The notes under the pieces: generated by a model
Seen by the model: only the letters and a program-made list of their open reading frames with translations
Database searches by the model: none
Told to the model about the DNA's origin: nothing
Translations under genes and position numbers: made by a program
From: Terriglobus aquaticus
GTDB lineage: Bacteria > Acidobacteriota > Terriglobia > Terriglobales > Acidobacteriaceae
NCBI RefSeq assembly: GCF_025685415.1
Contig: NZ_JAGSYB010000001.1
Span: 2,914,001 to 2,978,000 of the forward strand
Length of the DNA stretch: 64,000 bases
Direction of reading: 5' to 3'
Shown: positions 28,930 to 41,772 of the stretch, piece by piece
How the letters are laid out: each line of letters opens with the position of its first letter
How positions within the stretch are numbered: the first letter of the stretch is position 1

Positions 28930-31900
28930 CTAACGCCTCAGCCGCAGCGCGAACTGCGCCACCCGCGGATCGGTCGTGGTTGCCGTGATGCTGCCGAAGG
29001 CTGCCGTTCCGAAAGATCCGTTCGGCTGCGCAAACGCAGGGGTGTTAGTCACATCGAACAACTCTGCGCGGAACTCCGCCGTGAACTTCTCGCCGATGCG
29101 CGTGTTCTTCACCAGCGCCAGATCCAGGTCGCGGTACGCCGGTCCACGCACAGGATTGCGCGACGCACTGCCAAAGGTGAACTGCGGTGCCGCTGCAAAC
29201 GCAGCCGTATTGAAGAACGCTGCAGGCGTGCGCTGCGACGGGTCGAGATTCGGCCGGCCCACCAGGTTTGGCCGCTGCAGCGACACACCCAGCGAGCTGT
29301 TGTTATTCGTCGCCTGCGTCACCGTAACCGGCATGCCGCTCTGCATCGTCCAGATGCCGTTCACCTGCCATCCTCCCAGCACGCCGGTCAGCACACCATG
29401 ACCGCGGAACCGCGGCAGGTCATAGATCGCCGAAGCGGTCAGCACGTTCGGCATGTCGCCCTGCGACACGTCGCGCTCCAGGTACGGCCGGTACGTGTCC
29501 GCCGCAATCAGCGAACTTGTATTCGGCGAACTGAGCACCGTTGACGAGAACACGCTCGACGCATCATCGATCAGCCGCGAGTGCGTGTAGCTGAACAACA
29601 CATAGAGGTTGTGGCTCATGCGCTGCTCCACCTTTGCCTCAATCGCGTTGTAGTTCGACGTGCCCGTGTTGTTGCGGTACACCGCTACATTCTGAAAGCG
29701 CGCGAACGGCTTCAACAACTGAGCGTTGGTGATCGTGCGGCGGCCCAGCGGGCTCGAGATCGGGATCTGCCCGAAGTACGGGTTGGCCACCGAAGCCAGC
29801 AGCGTCGAACCTGGCTGCAACCCCTGCGCAATCTGGTCCGCCGTCAACTGGTTGATGTTGCGGTCCGGGATACCCACATGCACGACGTGCGATCCCACAT
29901 ACGCAATGTCGAAGCTCAGGTTGTTCGTCACCGAGCGCTGCACCGCCAGGTTCCATTGCTCCACATATCCTGAGCCCGCGCTCCGATCCGCTGTGTACAC
30001 GCTCTGCCCCAGGCCGGCGTTCGGCGTAAAGCTGACGGGCGCCACGCTCGGTCCATTGCGCAGAGCAAACGCAGGCGTCACATTATCCAGCGTCGGCTGC
30101 TGCACGTTCTGAATGAACGGGTACTGCGACGTCGTGAACGGCGTCGTAATGCCGCTCTGGTCGATGAAGACGATGCCGAAGCCAGACCGCACCACCGTCT
30201 TCGAATCCACCGAGTACGCCAGGCCGAAGCGTGGAGCAACGTTGCCCCAGTGCAGTTCACGCGCCGATCGCGGATAGCCGTTCACGCCCAGGTAATCCAG
30301 CACCTGCGTCCCCGTGTTGAAGATCGCGCCCTGGTTATGCGTCTCCGTGCTGGGCAAGTGCAGCGTCCAGCGCACACCGGCGTTCACCGTCAGCTTCGGC
30401 GTGGCGCGCCAGTCATCCTGCACAAAGAACTCGTAGATGTAGTCGCGCGGACGAATCGTCCGGTTTTGCAGATCGATGGAGAACGTATCCACCTGCCCCA
30501 ACAGGAAGCTGGCAAAGCTGTTGCCTCCCGTCGCTGCCGCCGATCCCGTTGCCGTCTGCGTGTCGGTGCCGGTAACGGTGAAGGCGAATGAACCCTGCGG
30601 ATTCGGCGGGGCAATCGTGTTCAGCTCATACCGCCGCGCGTCCATGCCCGCCTTGATCGAGTGCGCGCCGCGCGTCACGATCAGGTTGTCCACCAGCTCG
30701 CCCACGCTCGTCTGGTAGCGCGCATTGGTGCTGGCCGATGGGCCAAGCTGCTGGAAGCCGGTCAGCGTAAACAGCGGCAGTGCGTTGTTGAAAGCTGCAT
30801 TGTTCGGAATTCCTGGGATGCCAAGTGCTGCGGACGCGCTGCCGGCCAGCGTCGCTCCTTGCTGCGTGTTGCCGCGCCGCGTGTAGCCCAGCCTCAGCTC
30901 GTTCGCCAGGAAGGGCGTGAAGGTGTGGGTCTCGTTGAAGACCGCCTGCTGCCCCAGAATGTGCGTTAGTCCCGCAACGTTGCCGGTGCCGATCACCGAC
31001 CCGCTGATCGCACCCGATCCTTCCGCAAACGGCGTTACCGGGTTCTCCACTTCGCTGTAGTAGGTATAGCGGGCAAAGGCGCGGTCGTGCTGCCCCTTCG
31101 CGCCGTCCACGCGAAAATCGGACTGGTGCTGGTGATCGTCGTCGTTTCCGGTCCGCGAGTAGTTGCTGGTGCCGGTCGTGTTCGGCAGCGGAATCCGATT
31201 CAGCAACGCCACCGCGACCGGATCGAACCGCCCCTGCGGGATCGTGTTGCGCGCGAAGGCCGTGCGCACCACGCGGCCGCTGGCCGTGGTCGTCGTCGTG
31301 TTCGGGTCATAGATGGTCGTCGCGCCGAAGTTGCCGCCGCGCTGCGCTACCGTCGGCACCGTCGACAGCCGTGTGACGCCGATGCGCTGCAGAATGCCCT
31401 GATACCCAGCAAAGACGAACAGGTGATCGTGCACCACCGGCGCGCCCAGCGTGCCGCCGAACAGGCTGCGGCGGTACTCGGGCTTCGGCTGCGGTCCGGC
31501 TGCGGTCGGCCGCGCAAAGTAGTTGCGAGCGTTCAGCGTCTCGTTGCGCAGAAACTCGTACACGCTGCCGTGCACCTCGTTCGTGCCCGACCGCGTCGCC
31601 ACGTTGACCACGCCACCGTTGAAGCGGCCGTACTCCGCCGGCACGTTATTCGCCGCAATGGTGAACTCCGCAATGTCGTCGATGATGGGGAAAAACGCCA
31701 CCTGCCCCGGCTCCGGCTGCAGCGCGCTGATGCCGTCGAACAGGTACTCGTTCGTGCGTGGACGGCCACCGTTGATGCGCGTCAGCACCGTTCCGGGCGG
31801 CAGTTCCACACCCGGCGCCAGCTGCGCCAACTGCACAAAATTGCGCGAGTTCAGCGGCAGCGCTACCACGGTACGCCCCGGAATCGTCGTTTGAATGTCC

Positions 31901-32307
31901 GACGTGCTGTTCTGCAGCAGCGGAGCGTCCGACGTGACCGTGACGCTCTGGTCGGCCGCGCCTACCGTCAACGGCAGATCGAGGCCGACGGTCGTTCCGG
32001 TCGTCACCGTCACGTTCGCCCGGTCATATGCCTGAAAGCCGCCCGCGGCCACGTGAACGCTGTAGACGCTCGAAACCAGGTTGGTGAAGTCGTACGCCCC
32101 GGCACCCGTGGTCACCTGAGTCTGGCGCACGCCGTTTCGCGTATCCGTCAGCACCACCGTTGCACCGCTTACCGCGGCACCGGACGCGTCGCTCACCCGA
32201 CCACGAAGATCGCCCAGCACCTGGGCATGCACCACGGGCTGCAGCGAAACACAGGTCAGCGAGAGCGCGGCCGCACCGGCCACAAAACCATACGACTCGA
32301 AACGCAT
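28930..32307 (-). CDS. TonB-dependent receptor 2, Oar-like
   Basis: An outer-membrane receptor of 1125 residues. Residues 1-28 are a signal peptide ending VVHA. Residues 30-110 are the carboxypeptidase-regulatory-like domain (GRVSDASGAAVSGATVVL). The plug is about 130-260, with ALPLNSRNFVQLAQLAPG, INGGRPRTNEYLFDGIS and VATRSGTNEVHG. A barrel then runs to the C-terminus, which ends in two Arg rather than Phe, unusual for the family. A TAGAGT box ends six bases before the ATG with no Shine-Dalgarno, suggesting a leaderless message. The ligand is unknown. Confidence 0.9.
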   Translation of the reverse strand: MRFESYGFVAGAAALSLTCVSLQPVVHAQVLGDLRGRVSDASGAAVSGATVVLTDTRNGVRQTQVTTGAGAYDFTNLVSSVYSVHVAAGGFQAYDRANVTVTTGTTVGLDLPLTVGAADQSVTVTSDAPLLQNSTSDIQTTIPGRTVVALPLNSRNFVQLAQLAPGVELPPGTVLTRINGGRPRTNEYLFDGISALQPEPGQVAFFPIIDDIAEFTIAANNVPAEYGRFNGGVVNVATRSGTNEVHGSVYEFLRNETLNARNYFARPTAAGPQPKPEYRRSLFGGTLGAPVVHDHLFVFAGYQGILQRIGVTRLSTVPTVAQRGGNFGATTIYDPNTTTTTASGRVVRTAFARNTIPQGRFDPVAVALLNRIPLPNTTGTSNYSRTGNDDDHQHQSDFRVDGAKGQHDRAFARYTYYSEVENPVTPFAEGSGAISGSVIGTGNVAGLTHILGQQAVFNETHTFTPFLANELRLGYTRRGNTQQGATLAGSASAALGIPGIPNNAAFNNALPLFTLTGFQQLGPSASTNARYQTSVGELVDNLIVTRGAHSIKAGMDARRYELNTIAPPNPQGSFAFTVTGTDTQTATGSAAATGGNSFASFLLGQVDTFSIDLQNRTIRPRDYIYEFFVQDDWRATPKLTVNAGVRWTLHLPSTETHNQGAIFNTGTQVLDYLGVNGYPRSARELHWGNVAPRFGLAYSVDSKTVVRSGFGIVFIDQSGITTPFTTSQYPFIQNVQQPTLDNVTPAFALRNGPSVAPVSFTPNAGLGQSVYTADRSAGSGYVEQWNLAVQRSVTNNLSFDIAYVGSHVVHVGIPDRNINQLTADQIAQGLQPGSTLLASVANPYFGQIPISSPLGRRTITNAQLLKPFARFQNVAVYRNNTGTSNYNAIEAKVEQRMSHNLYVLFSYTHSRLIDDASSVFSSTVLSSPNTSSLIAADTYRPYLERDVSQGDMPNVLTASAIYDLPRFRGHGVLTGVLGGWQVNGIWTMQSGMPVTVTQATNNNSSLGVSLQRPNLVGRPNLDPSQRTPAAFFNTAAFAAAPQFTFGSASRNPVRGPAYRDLDLALVKNTRIGEKFTAEFRAELFDVTNTPAFAQPNGSFGTAAFGSITATTTDPRVAQFALRLRR

Positions 32308-32313
32308 ATTACG

Positions 32314-32319
32314 ACTCTA
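32314..32319 (-). promoter_or_regulatory. -10 box of TonB receptor 2, suggesting a leaderless mRNA
   Basis: TAGAGT on the minus strand is followed by CGTAAT and the ATG at 32307. It is the same hexamer as in the receptor 1 promoter. There is no Shine-Dalgarno. A -35 is not clear. Confidence 0.35.
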
Positions 32320-32401
32320 TGCGATTCAAGCCGCACGCGCGAACGCGACGGAAGCTGGCGCACCACGCTGCGCCTGACACACGCAAGCAACCGGCGTGCG
32401 C

Positions 32402-33241
32402 CTACTTCTTCGGCGGTGCCTGCTCCGGCACCTCTTCCACACCCGTCAGAATGCGAGCGCTCGAACGATACCGCTTGTAATCCGTGTACTTCACGATCGA
32501 CTTCACGTGCACGTCCTGCCCCATGGACCCACCCGATGCGGCGAAATGCAGCGTGCCCTCAGCTTTCGTATAGGTCGGGAACCAGTACTTGCCGTCGATT
32601 TGCTCGTAATAGGTGCTGAACGGTGGCGACAGGTTTTCGTGCCCCTTGCGCACGTCGTCGGGCACGTTTTTGCCGCTGGCCAGCACAATCTGCAGGTCCT
32701 GCTGATCGACCCAGACCTTACCCTGGAAATACCGCTTGCCCTTTTCCATCGTCTTCGGCTTCACGTCGAAGACGTACGTATCCAGCTCGTCCACCTTTTG
32801 CCGGCCCAGGTAGCTCACGTCGTACTCGGGCAACTGCTCCGTGGTCAGAATGAACGGCAGCCTGTGCACCACGTCATCCAGATCCTCCCTGGTCAGGATC
32901 ACGCGCTCCAGCGTGTTTTGCGGCGCGAACAGCACATTTTCCGTGCGCGCGCCGGTGCTGGAGAATCCGATGTCGCTCACCTGGTGGTACTCACCATCGG
33001 GCCGGCCGTTGTCGTCGTTGATGGTCTGGAATTTCACATCCTGCTTGAAGACGTAGTTGTCGCGCGCCTTGGCGAACTCCGCCTCGCGCGCGCCCATCGC
33101 TGCCACAATCTGCTCCGGCGTCTTGCCCGTCGGCGGATCGGGCTGCAGCGGGCCAAAGCCCTCCTGCGCCACGGCAGCGGCACCGAACACAGCAGCGGAG
33201 GCAAGCAGAAGACCGAAACGGCGCAGACGTCCAGGCATCAT
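32402..33241 (-). CDS. Exported LolA/outer-membrane-lipoprotein-sorting-like protein
   Basis: A 279-residue exported protein. The signal peptide ends near AAAVAQ (residue 26). The rest has the pattern of the LolA/LolB-like half-barrel: IVAAMGAREAEFAKARDNYVFKQ, then alternating strands with YFQGKVWVDQQDLQIV and YWFPTYTKAEGTL. Acidobacteria carry many such proteins with no known partner. The start is one of three consecutive codons (GTG-ATG-ATG, 33244-33236); the first ATG is chosen. It is downstream of no obvious operon partner; receptor 2 starts 94 bases after its end? No: receptor 2 lies further on the same strand and has its own -10. Confidence 0.65.
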   Translation of the reverse strand: MMPGRLRRFGLLLASAAVFGAAAVAQEGFGPLQPDPPTGKTPEQIVAAMGAREAEFAKARDNYVFKQDVKFQTINDDNGRPDGEYHQVSDIGFSSTGARTENVLFAPQNTLERVILTREDLDDVVHRLPFILTTEQLPEYDVSYLGRQKVDELDTYVFDVKPKTMEKGKRYFQGKVWVDQQDLQIVLASGKNVPDDVRKGHENLSPPFSTYYEQIDGKYWFPTYTKAEGTLHFAASGGSMGQDVHVKSIVKYTDYKRYRSSARILTGVEEVPEQAPPKK

Positions 33242-33352
33242 CACATCCAGTTAGACGACGTGGAACGCCCGGAGTCGCGCACCGCACAAACCCCTCCCAG
33301 CACCAACCTCAGCCGACCCCAGCCCTGTTCCCTGTTCCCTGATAATGCCTCC

Positions 33353-33895
33353 ATGCCCTTCGGCAGACCCAAACGCGCCCGCGAGCCGCTCACCGAGACC
33401 GAACTGCTGGACTACGCCGCCAAGTCCCTCGGCGCGCGCATGCAGTCGGAGCGCGACCTGCGCCGCAAGCTGCGCGACCGCGCCGAGCCCGGCCCCACCG
33501 GTGCTGAGGCCGTGGACGCGGTCATCGCCAAGCTGAAAGAGCTGCGGTACCTCTCCGACGAGCGTTACGCCGTCGACTTCGCTCGCCTGCGCCAGGAGAA
33601 CCGCAGCCTGGGCCGACGCCGCGTGCAGCAGGACTTGCAGAACAAAGGCATCGCCTCGCCCGTGATCACCGAAGCTCTCGAGAGCGCCTACAAAGGTGTG
33701 GATGAGGTCGCGCTCGTTCGCCAGCACATCGAACGCAAACGCCTGCAGGCCCCGACGGACGACAAGAGCACCGCCCGCATCCTGCGTCGCCTGACCGCCG
33801 CCGGCTTCAGCTCGAAATCGATATTCACCGTGCTGCGCCAACTCCGCTCCGGCGAATCCATCGACACAGCCGAAGCCGCGATCGCGGACGACTAG
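33353..33895 (+). CDS. recX: Regulatory protein RecX
   Basis: A 180-residue helical-repeat protein that binds and inhibits RecA filaments. RecX features are LDYAAKSLGARMQSERDLRRK, then LRYLSDERYAVDFARLRQ and LGRRRVQQDLQNKGI, matching the three-helix repeats of the family. The frame is open far upstream, but the ATG at 33353 gives the family length. recA is not next to it in the window. The message may be short-leadered; no strong Shine-Dalgarno is seen. Confidence 0.88.
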   Translation: MPFGRPKRAREPLTETELLDYAAKSLGARMQSERDLRRKLRDRAEPGPTGAEAVDAVIAKLKELRYLSDERYAVDFARLRQENRSLGRRRVQQDLQNKGIASPVITEALESAYKGVDEVALVRQHIERKRLQAPTDDKSTARILRRLTAAGFSSKSIFTVLRQLRSGESIDTAEAAIADD

Positions 33896-33936
33896 GCAGC
33901 CCTCACGCAACGACGCACTGGAAGCATCGAATAGCC

Positions 33937-34893
33937 GTGACACGTAAGCTTTCCCCCACGACTGTGCTCGGCATCGACTGGTCCGGTCGCGTCGACCTCC
34001 CCGGCCAGCGTCGACACATCGTCGCTGCCATGTGGCGCATGGACGGCAAAGGCAAGACTCGCGTGACGGTCGAGAACGGCCGCACCCGTGACGAGGTCGC
34101 CGACTGGCTGATCGCACTTGCGCAGAAAGACCCGGCACTCGTCGTCGGCTTCGATTTCTGCTTCAGCTATCCGGCATGGTTCCTGCACGAGGTCGGCGCG
34201 AAGTCGGCTCCCGACTTCTGGCGCATCGCCGCCGAGCGCGGCGAGCAGTGGCTGCACCGCGAAAGCGAGGATCGGCGCTTCTGGGGTAAGCCGCACAAGC
34301 GGCCCTCCGAGTTCAGCGGCGAGCAACTGCATCGCATGCTGCGCGGAACCGACATCGACTGCAAGATCATCGCCCACATCCCAGAGGCCAAGCGCGCCCT
34401 GCGCGTGAAAGGCATCACGCCCAAGTCGGTCTTTCAGATCGGCGGCTCCGGCTCAGTCGGCACCGCCAGCCTGCGCGGCATGCCGGTGCTCACTCGCCTG
34501 CACGATGGTGGGTTTCGCGTCTGGCCCTTTGACCGGCCCACGCCCGGCCAGCCCCTGGTCGTCGAAATGTACTCGCGCCTGAACACCGGCCCGGTGCACA
34601 AATCCAACCCCGAAAAACGCAAAGCTTACCTGGATCGCAAGCGACGCGAAGACCCTGCATGGGCATGCGTCGGTCCTGCCGCGCTACGCGCCGCACGTGA
34701 GAGCGAGGACGCATTCGACGCCCTGGCCAGCGCCGTCGTAATGGCCGAGCACCGGCACACGTTCTACGCGCTGCCCACTCCGCGCGATCCGAATGCCGCT
34801 CTGGAAGGCTGGACCTGGGCACCGGACGTGAGCGCCAGCGCCGCTCCGCGCGTTGCACAGGAGAGCTCCCGTGGCACCGCGGTTCACGAATAA
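33937..34893 (+). CDS. DUF429-like protein (predicted RNase H-fold)
   Basis: A 318-residue protein with the DUF429 pattern. GIDWSG near the start, VVGFDFCFSYP at about 68-78 and DAFDALASAVVM near the end supply the conserved acidic residues of an RNase H/actin-like fold. Members are predicted nucleases or NTP-binding proteins without proven activity. The start is GTG at 33937, 41 bases after recX, so co-transcription with recX is likely. The gene abuts the stop of the diguanylate cyclase on the other strand with no gap. Confidence 0.7.
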   Translation: MTRKLSPTTVLGIDWSGRVDLPGQRRHIVAAMWRMDGKGKTRVTVENGRTRDEVADWLIALAQKDPALVVGFDFCFSYPAWFLHEVGAKSAPDFWRIAAERGEQWLHRESEDRRFWGKPHKRPSEFSGEQLHRMLRGTDIDCKIIAHIPEAKRALRVKGITPKSVFQIGGSGSVGTASLRGMPVLTRLHDGGFRVWPFDRPTPGQPLVVEMYSRLNTGPVHKSNPEKRKAYLDRKRREDPAWACVGPAALRAARESEDAFDALASAVVMAEHRHTFYALPTPRDPNAALEGWTWAPDVSASAAPRVAQESSRGTAVHE

Positions 34894-36114
34894 CTAGTTG
34901 GGCAGCGAAGCACCGACACCGCTCCGCGCCTGCGCAGACCGGTATGGCGATCTCGTGATCTCCGAGGCAGGTCCGCCACTGTAGCGCATCGTGTCTGGGA
35001 CCTTCTGCTCGTACATGTGCTGGTCGCTGCGCTCCATCAGGTCTTCCAGGCTCGCATCGCCTTCGCTGCTGTGTGCCTGCCCGATGGTGGCGCTCACACG
35101 CAAAGGCTCGCCCGCGCTGCAGGGAATACGAATGTCATTGATCGCGACGCGCAGCCGCGCGGCCACGGTATGCGTCGTCACCTTGGAGGCATCCGGCAGC
35201 AGCACCAGGAACTCATCGCCGCCAATGCGGGAGGCCAGGTCCGAGTCGCGCAGGCTGGTGCTGATAGCTTGTGCCACGCACTGCAGGGCCGTGTCGCCGG
35301 CAGCATGGCCGTGGCGATCGTTGATGGCTTTGAAGTGATTCATGTCGATCATCAGCACCGAGATCGACTGACCCTGACGCTTGCAGCGCGCCAGCTCACG
35401 TCGGGCAAACACCTCGATTGCGCGCCGGTTCAGCAGACCCGTCAGCGGATCGCTCATCGCCTTCTTCTCAAGCCCGTCGCTCACGCGCAGCATGTCCATC
35501 CATAGAAAGCAGAGCGCGGTGAATGAGATGAACAACACGCCGCCCCAGTTCGCGCCATTCAACAGCCGAACGCCACGCAGCACAACATAAGAACTCCGCC
35601 AAAGGCTGAAGCTGACCAGCAATAGCGCTACCGCCATGGCGCGCGTCGCCGGCCGGGTCGCACGGTCGCGGCACCGCAACAGCAGCACAGCCGGAAAAAC
35701 CAACAGCGCGCCCAGCACGGCCGTGCCGAACATCACGCGCATGCTGCGGTCCGGCCGCCAGTAGGTCAGATAGCTATAGACGGTCATCAGGGCGACGCAC
35801 AGCGCCACCATCACCGGCATGCCACGAAAGCGCTGCCGCGTCGCTACCGCAATCGCCTTGGTCAGGAACAGAGGTTCCATCAGGAACAGCGCATTGCTCA
35901 ACATGACCGACAGGATGAGTGGCAGGCTGTTGTAGTAGGCCTGCAACATCAGGCCCATGCTGCCAAGCGTGGACCCCGCCGCAAACCACAGCGCGCCCGC
36001 GTCCGTCTTCACGCGGCGGCTAGCGTGGTGAGACATAAACAGGAACACGCCGAGGAACAACAGCATCCAGCTCTGCAGCCGCAGGATGCTCACAAGCTCT
36101 GCTGAATTTTGCAC
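34894..36114 (-). CDS. Membrane-bound diguanylate cyclase (GGDEF)
   Basis: A 406-residue signalling enzyme that makes cyclic di-GMP from two GTP. Residues 10-205 form about six membrane helices without a recognisable sensor family. The GGDEF domain begins near 218 (MSDPLTGLLNRRA). The active-site motif GGDEF is at 298-302 and intact, and RDSD at 289-292 matches the inhibitory I-site, so product feedback is expected. The start is GTG at 36114, eight bases after a TATAAA box and without a Shine-Dalgarno. The signal it senses is unknown. Confidence 0.9.
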   Translation of the reverse strand: MQNSAELVSILRLQSWMLLFLGVFLFMSHHASRRVKTDAGALWFAAGSTLGSMGLMLQAYYNSLPLILSVMLSNALFLMEPLFLTKAIAVATRQRFRGMPVMVALCVALMTVYSYLTYWRPDRSMRVMFGTAVLGALLVFPAVLLLRCRDRATRPATRAMAVALLLVSFSLWRSSYVVLRGVRLLNGANWGGVLFISFTALCFLWMDMLRVSDGLEKKAMSDPLTGLLNRRAIEVFARRELARCKRQGQSISVLMIDMNHFKAINDRHGHAAGDTALQCVAQAISTSLRDSDLASRIGGDEFLVLLPDASKVTTHTVAARLRVAINDIRIPCSAGEPLRVSATIGQAHSSEGDASLEDLMERSDQHMYEQKVPDTMRYSGGPASEITRSPYRSAQARSGVGASLPN

Positions 36115-36122
36115 TTACAGTT

Positions 36123-36128
36123 TTTATA
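36123..36128 (-). promoter_or_regulatory. -10 box of the diguanylate cyclase, suggesting a leaderless mRNA
   Basis: TATAAA on the minus strand lies eight bases before the GTG start at 36114. With normal spacing the RNA would start one or two bases before the GTG. Confidence 0.4.
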
Positions 36129-36248
36129 GGGCAAACGCGGCTACGCTTGACCTATGTTTTCGCAAGCGCTCTCTGCCACTTTCGAGTTATGCGACGGCTC
36201 GGTCACAGGCGAACACGTTCGCCGCGGCTCTGCTCGCAGGCCCGTCCA

Positions 36249-37724
36249 TTAGCCCTGCCGGTCCAGGTAGGCCCCCAGCTCTGTAAGCGCGGCGGGCGCC
36301 CCCGATTCCAGGATGCGCAACCGCAGCCGGTTCAGCGCCGCAGGCTTCTCCAGCCGCACGATGCGGCAGTTCCCGATGCTCTCGCCTTCGGCCAGCTTCG
36401 ACCACACGCCGTCGGTGCCCGCCGCCTCAAGCACCCATCGCCGGACGCGCTGACCCAACGCGATCGCCTCACGCATGCGGATCACGTTGACCTGGAGTGG
36501 CTCACGCGCACTCGCGGTGATTTCCGCCGGCCCTGCGTTCGAGGCCAGCCAATACGTGTCTACCGATCCGTCGACAACGAGGCCGGCTGCATGGTTCCGG
36601 GCTGCCGCGGATGCCGCAAGCGATGCTCCGCGCAGCAGGTTGTTGGCAAAGGTGGCTTCCACACGACCGTGAAAGCTCCGCAGCGCAGCCGCGTCGGCGC
36701 TTGCGATACGTCCGCGCGTGTCAGGCGGCAGGTTCAGCAGCAGCCCCGCTCCGCGTCCCACCGACCGCTCGTACAGGGTCATCAACTGCTCCGGCGTCTT
36801 CACCTTGCTGTCTTCCTCCGAGTGGTAGAACCAGCCCGGCCGGATCGACACATCGCACTCGGCCGGCATCCACACCTCTCCGCCGGGCGTACCCGTGTTG
36901 TTGATCGCAGTGTCCACATCGCCCGGCGACGCCGGCCCGCCGTGCTCGCCGCGCGGCGTGATCGTAGCCCAGCAGTTCTCGCCAGCTTCGCCTTTTTCGT
37001 TGCCGACCCATCGCACATCCGGGCCCACGTCGCTGAAGATCGCCGCCTCCGGCTGCAGCTTGCGCACCAAGGCCCACGTTCCCGGCCAATCGTAGTAGTG
37101 CAGCTTGTCGATGGTGCGCTTCTCCCGCGCGCCACCGTAGAAGCCGTCACCGCCATTCGCCCCGTCAAACCAGATCTCGAAGATCGGACCGTAGTTGGTC
37201 AGCAGCTCCGTGATCTGCTGCCGATAGATGGTGAGGTACTCCGGTTTGCCATACGCCGCATTGCTGCGATCCCACGGCGACACGTAGACGCCAAACTGCA
37301 GCCCCTGCTTGCGCGCCGCGTCCGAGATGGCGCGCACCACGTCGCCCTTCCCGTCCATCCACTTGCTGTGCGAGATGTTGTGTTCGGTGCTCTTCGTCGG
37401 CCACAGGCAAAACCCGTCGTGATGCTTGCAGGTCAGGATCACGCCGCGCATGCCGCCCGCCTTCAGGTCGCTGACAATCGCGTCGGCGTCGAAGTCGGTC
37501 GGCGCGAACACATCCGGGCTTTCATCGCCCAGCCCCCACTCCCGGCCGGTGAAGGTGTTCACCGTGAAGTGCAGGAACGTGCAGGTTTCCAGCCGCTGCC
37601 AGCGCAACTGCCGCGCCGACGGCACCGCCCCGGCATTCGCCGCCGTTGCTGCCATCCCCGGCGTGCAGTGCACCGCACCCACGGCCAGCGATGCGGATAA
37701 AAACTCCCTGCGGTTCCAAGCCAT
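36249..37724 (-). CDS. Exported alpha-L-fucosidase, GH29, with C-terminal carbohydrate-binding-like domain
   Basis: A 491-residue glycosidase. A twin-arginine signal ([15 protein letters not shown]) directs it out of the cytoplasm. The GH29 barrel covers about 35-350: [39 protein letters not shown] and the nucleophile segment [10 protein letters not shown]. Residues 355-491 resemble a discoidin (F5/8 type C) domain. The frame continues upstream across alaS, but the ATG at 37724 with GGGAG before it is the true start. It probably removes fucose from plant or microbial glycans. It is divergent from alaS. Confidence 0.9.
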   Translation of the reverse strand: MAWNRREFLSASLAVGAVHCTPGMAATAANAGAVPSARQLRWQRLETCTFLHFTVNTFTGREWGLGDESPDVFAPTDFDADAIVSDLKAGGMRGVILTCKHHDGFCLWPTKSTEHNISHSKWMDGKGDVVRAISDAARKQGLQFGVYVSPWDRSNAAYGKPEYLTIYRQQITELLTNYGPIFEIWFDGANGGDGFYGGAREKRTIDKLHYYDWPGTWALVRKLQPEAAIFSDVGPDVRWVGNEKGEAGENCWATITPRGEHGGPASPGDVDTAINNTGTPGGEVWMPAECDVSIRPGWFYHSEEDSKVKTPEQLMTLYERSVGRGAGLLLNLPPDTRGRIASADAAALRSFHGRVEATFANNLLRGASLAASAAARNHAAGLVVDGSVDTYWLASNAGPAEITASAREPLQVNVIRMREAIALGQRVRRWVLEAAGTDGVWSKLAEGESIGNCRIVRLEKPAALNRLRLRILESGAPAALTELGAYLDRQG

Positions 37725-37823
37725 TCCCGTCTCCCGTGCTCGTTCCGTTCCACGGTGAGCGAACCCAAGTCTATCGTCCGGAGGGCGCCGCGCCCGAACC
37801 GCGCTGCTATCCTCACAGGTACC

Positions 37824-40508
<2,685 letters not shown>

Positions 40509-40540
40509 CAGTCCGCCCGACCACCTAAGAGGACTTCCGC

Positions 40541-41032
40541 ATGACCGCGCTCACCGTTGACGAACTGCTTGCCTGGCTCGATCAGACCTCAAACGGCTGG
40601 CGTGGCCTGGTGCAGCGACATCCGGAGGTCCTCGCCTTTCCGTGCAGCACACGCGAGACGCAGAATGTGGCCGAGCTGCTGCAGCACATTGTCGCCGTGG
40701 AACTGCGCTACGCCGAGCGCCTGCGCGACCTGTCCGAAACCTCGTACGATCAGATCGCCTTCGACACTGCGGACGCGATCTTCACCACCCATGCGCGCAC
40801 CATGGACCTGCTGCAGCCGCTGCTGCAACGGGACGCCGAGTTCTGGGACGGCACAATCGAGTTCATGACCCGCAGTGCTGGGCAGATGCGTGCGCGGCGC
40901 CGCGCGATCCTGGTGCACCTCGCCATGCACGCCATCCGTCACTACGCCCAGCTCGCCACGCTCGTCCGCGAGCACGGTGTGGCGCCAGGTTGGCAGATGG
41001 ACTACCTGTTCGCAGTCGCAGAGCCAGCCTAG
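40541..41032 (+). CDS. DinB-family protein
   Basis: A 163-residue four-helix-bundle protein of the DinB/YfiT superfamily. The metal-binding histidines expected in the family are visible: one in [10 protein letters not shown] and two in [13 protein letters not shown]-type C-terminal helix (HLAMHAIRH). Members are metal-dependent thiol or hydrolase enzymes with mostly unknown substrates. GAGGA eight bases before the ATG sets the start. It begins 32 bases after alaS and may be read through from it. Confidence 0.82.
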   Translation: MTALTVDELLAWLDQTSNGWRGLVQRHPEVLAFPCSTRETQNVAELLQHIVAVELRYAERLRDLSETSYDQIAFDTADAIFTTHARTMDLLQPLLQRDAEFWDGTIEFMTRSAGQMRARRRAILVHLAMHAIRHYAQLATLVREHGVAPGWQMDYLFAVAEPA

Positions 41033-41108
41033 GCAGCGCGCCGCGCATGCGACCGCCCACCCCGCCGCCGCGTCTAATTCCTGCGAACCAAACGAGGAGA
41101 AACGACAC

Positions 41109-41624
41109 ATGGCGCAGGAAACAGCAATCTTGGCGGGCGGATGTTTCTGGGGCATGCAGGAGCTGCTGCGTGACCGGCCCGGCGTGATCAGCACCCGCGT
41201 GGGCTACTCCGGCGGCGACGTAAAGAACGCCACCTACCGCAATCACGGCACCCACGCCGAAGCGGTCGAGATCGTCTTCGACCCGGCAAAGATCAGCTAC
41301 CGCCGTCTGCTGGAGTTTTTCTTCCAGATCCACGACCCCAGCACGCCCAACCGGCAGGGCAATGACCGCGGTGCCAGCTACCGCTCGGCCATCTACTACA
41401 CCAACGACGAGCAGAAGCGCGTAGCCGAAGAGACCATTGCCGACGTGAACGCCAGCGGCCTGTGGCCCGGCAAGGTGGTCACCGAAGTGGCGCCGGCTGG
41501 CGACTTCTGGGAGGCCGAACCGGAGCACCAGGACTACCTGCAGCGCATCCCGTATGGCTACACGTGTCACTGGGTGCGCCCGAACTGGGTTCTGCCGAAG
41601 CGCGAAGCCGCAGTCCCCGCGTAA
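41109..41624 (+). CDS. msrA: Peptide-methionine (S)-S-oxide reductase
   Basis: A 171-residue repair enzyme that reduces methionine-S-sulfoxide. The active-site motif GGCFWGMQE is at 10-18, followed by [10 protein letters not shown] and the substrate pocket residues of the family. The resolving Cys lies late, in YGYTCHWV. There is no signal peptide, so it acts in the cytoplasm. AGGAG (41094-41098) sets the start. A strong terminator follows. Confidence 0.95.
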   Translation: MAQETAILAGGCFWGMQELLRDRPGVISTRVGYSGGDVKNATYRNHGTHAEAVEIVFDPAKISYRRLLEFFFQIHDPSTPNRQGNDRGASYRSAIYYTNDEQKRVAEETIADVNASGLWPGKVVTEVAPAGDFWEAEPEHQDYLQRIPYGYTCHWVRPNWVLPKREAAVPA

Positions 41625-41647
41625 GCCACTCATCCTGAACAGTCCCA

Positions 41648-41677
41648 GAAAAGCGCCGCCCAGCCGCGGCGCTTTTC
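41648..41677 (+). terminator. Terminator of the alaS-dinB-msrA group
   Basis: Twelve-base-pair stem GAAAAGCGCCGC with GCGGCGCTTTTC and a six-base loop; the T-run is part of the stem's 3' arm. Confidence 0.8.
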
Positions 41678-41772
41678 CGTTTCAGAACGCCGCCGGAACG
41701 GGTACCCGCCGCGGTTCCGGGCAGAACTTTCCGGCCAGTCGGGCTAACCCTGCTCGATACACTGAAGGCGCT

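Noticed and set aside
31087-32619. 510-codon open frame on the plus strand opposite TonB receptor 2
   Set aside because: Antisense to a conserved receptor; no family features.
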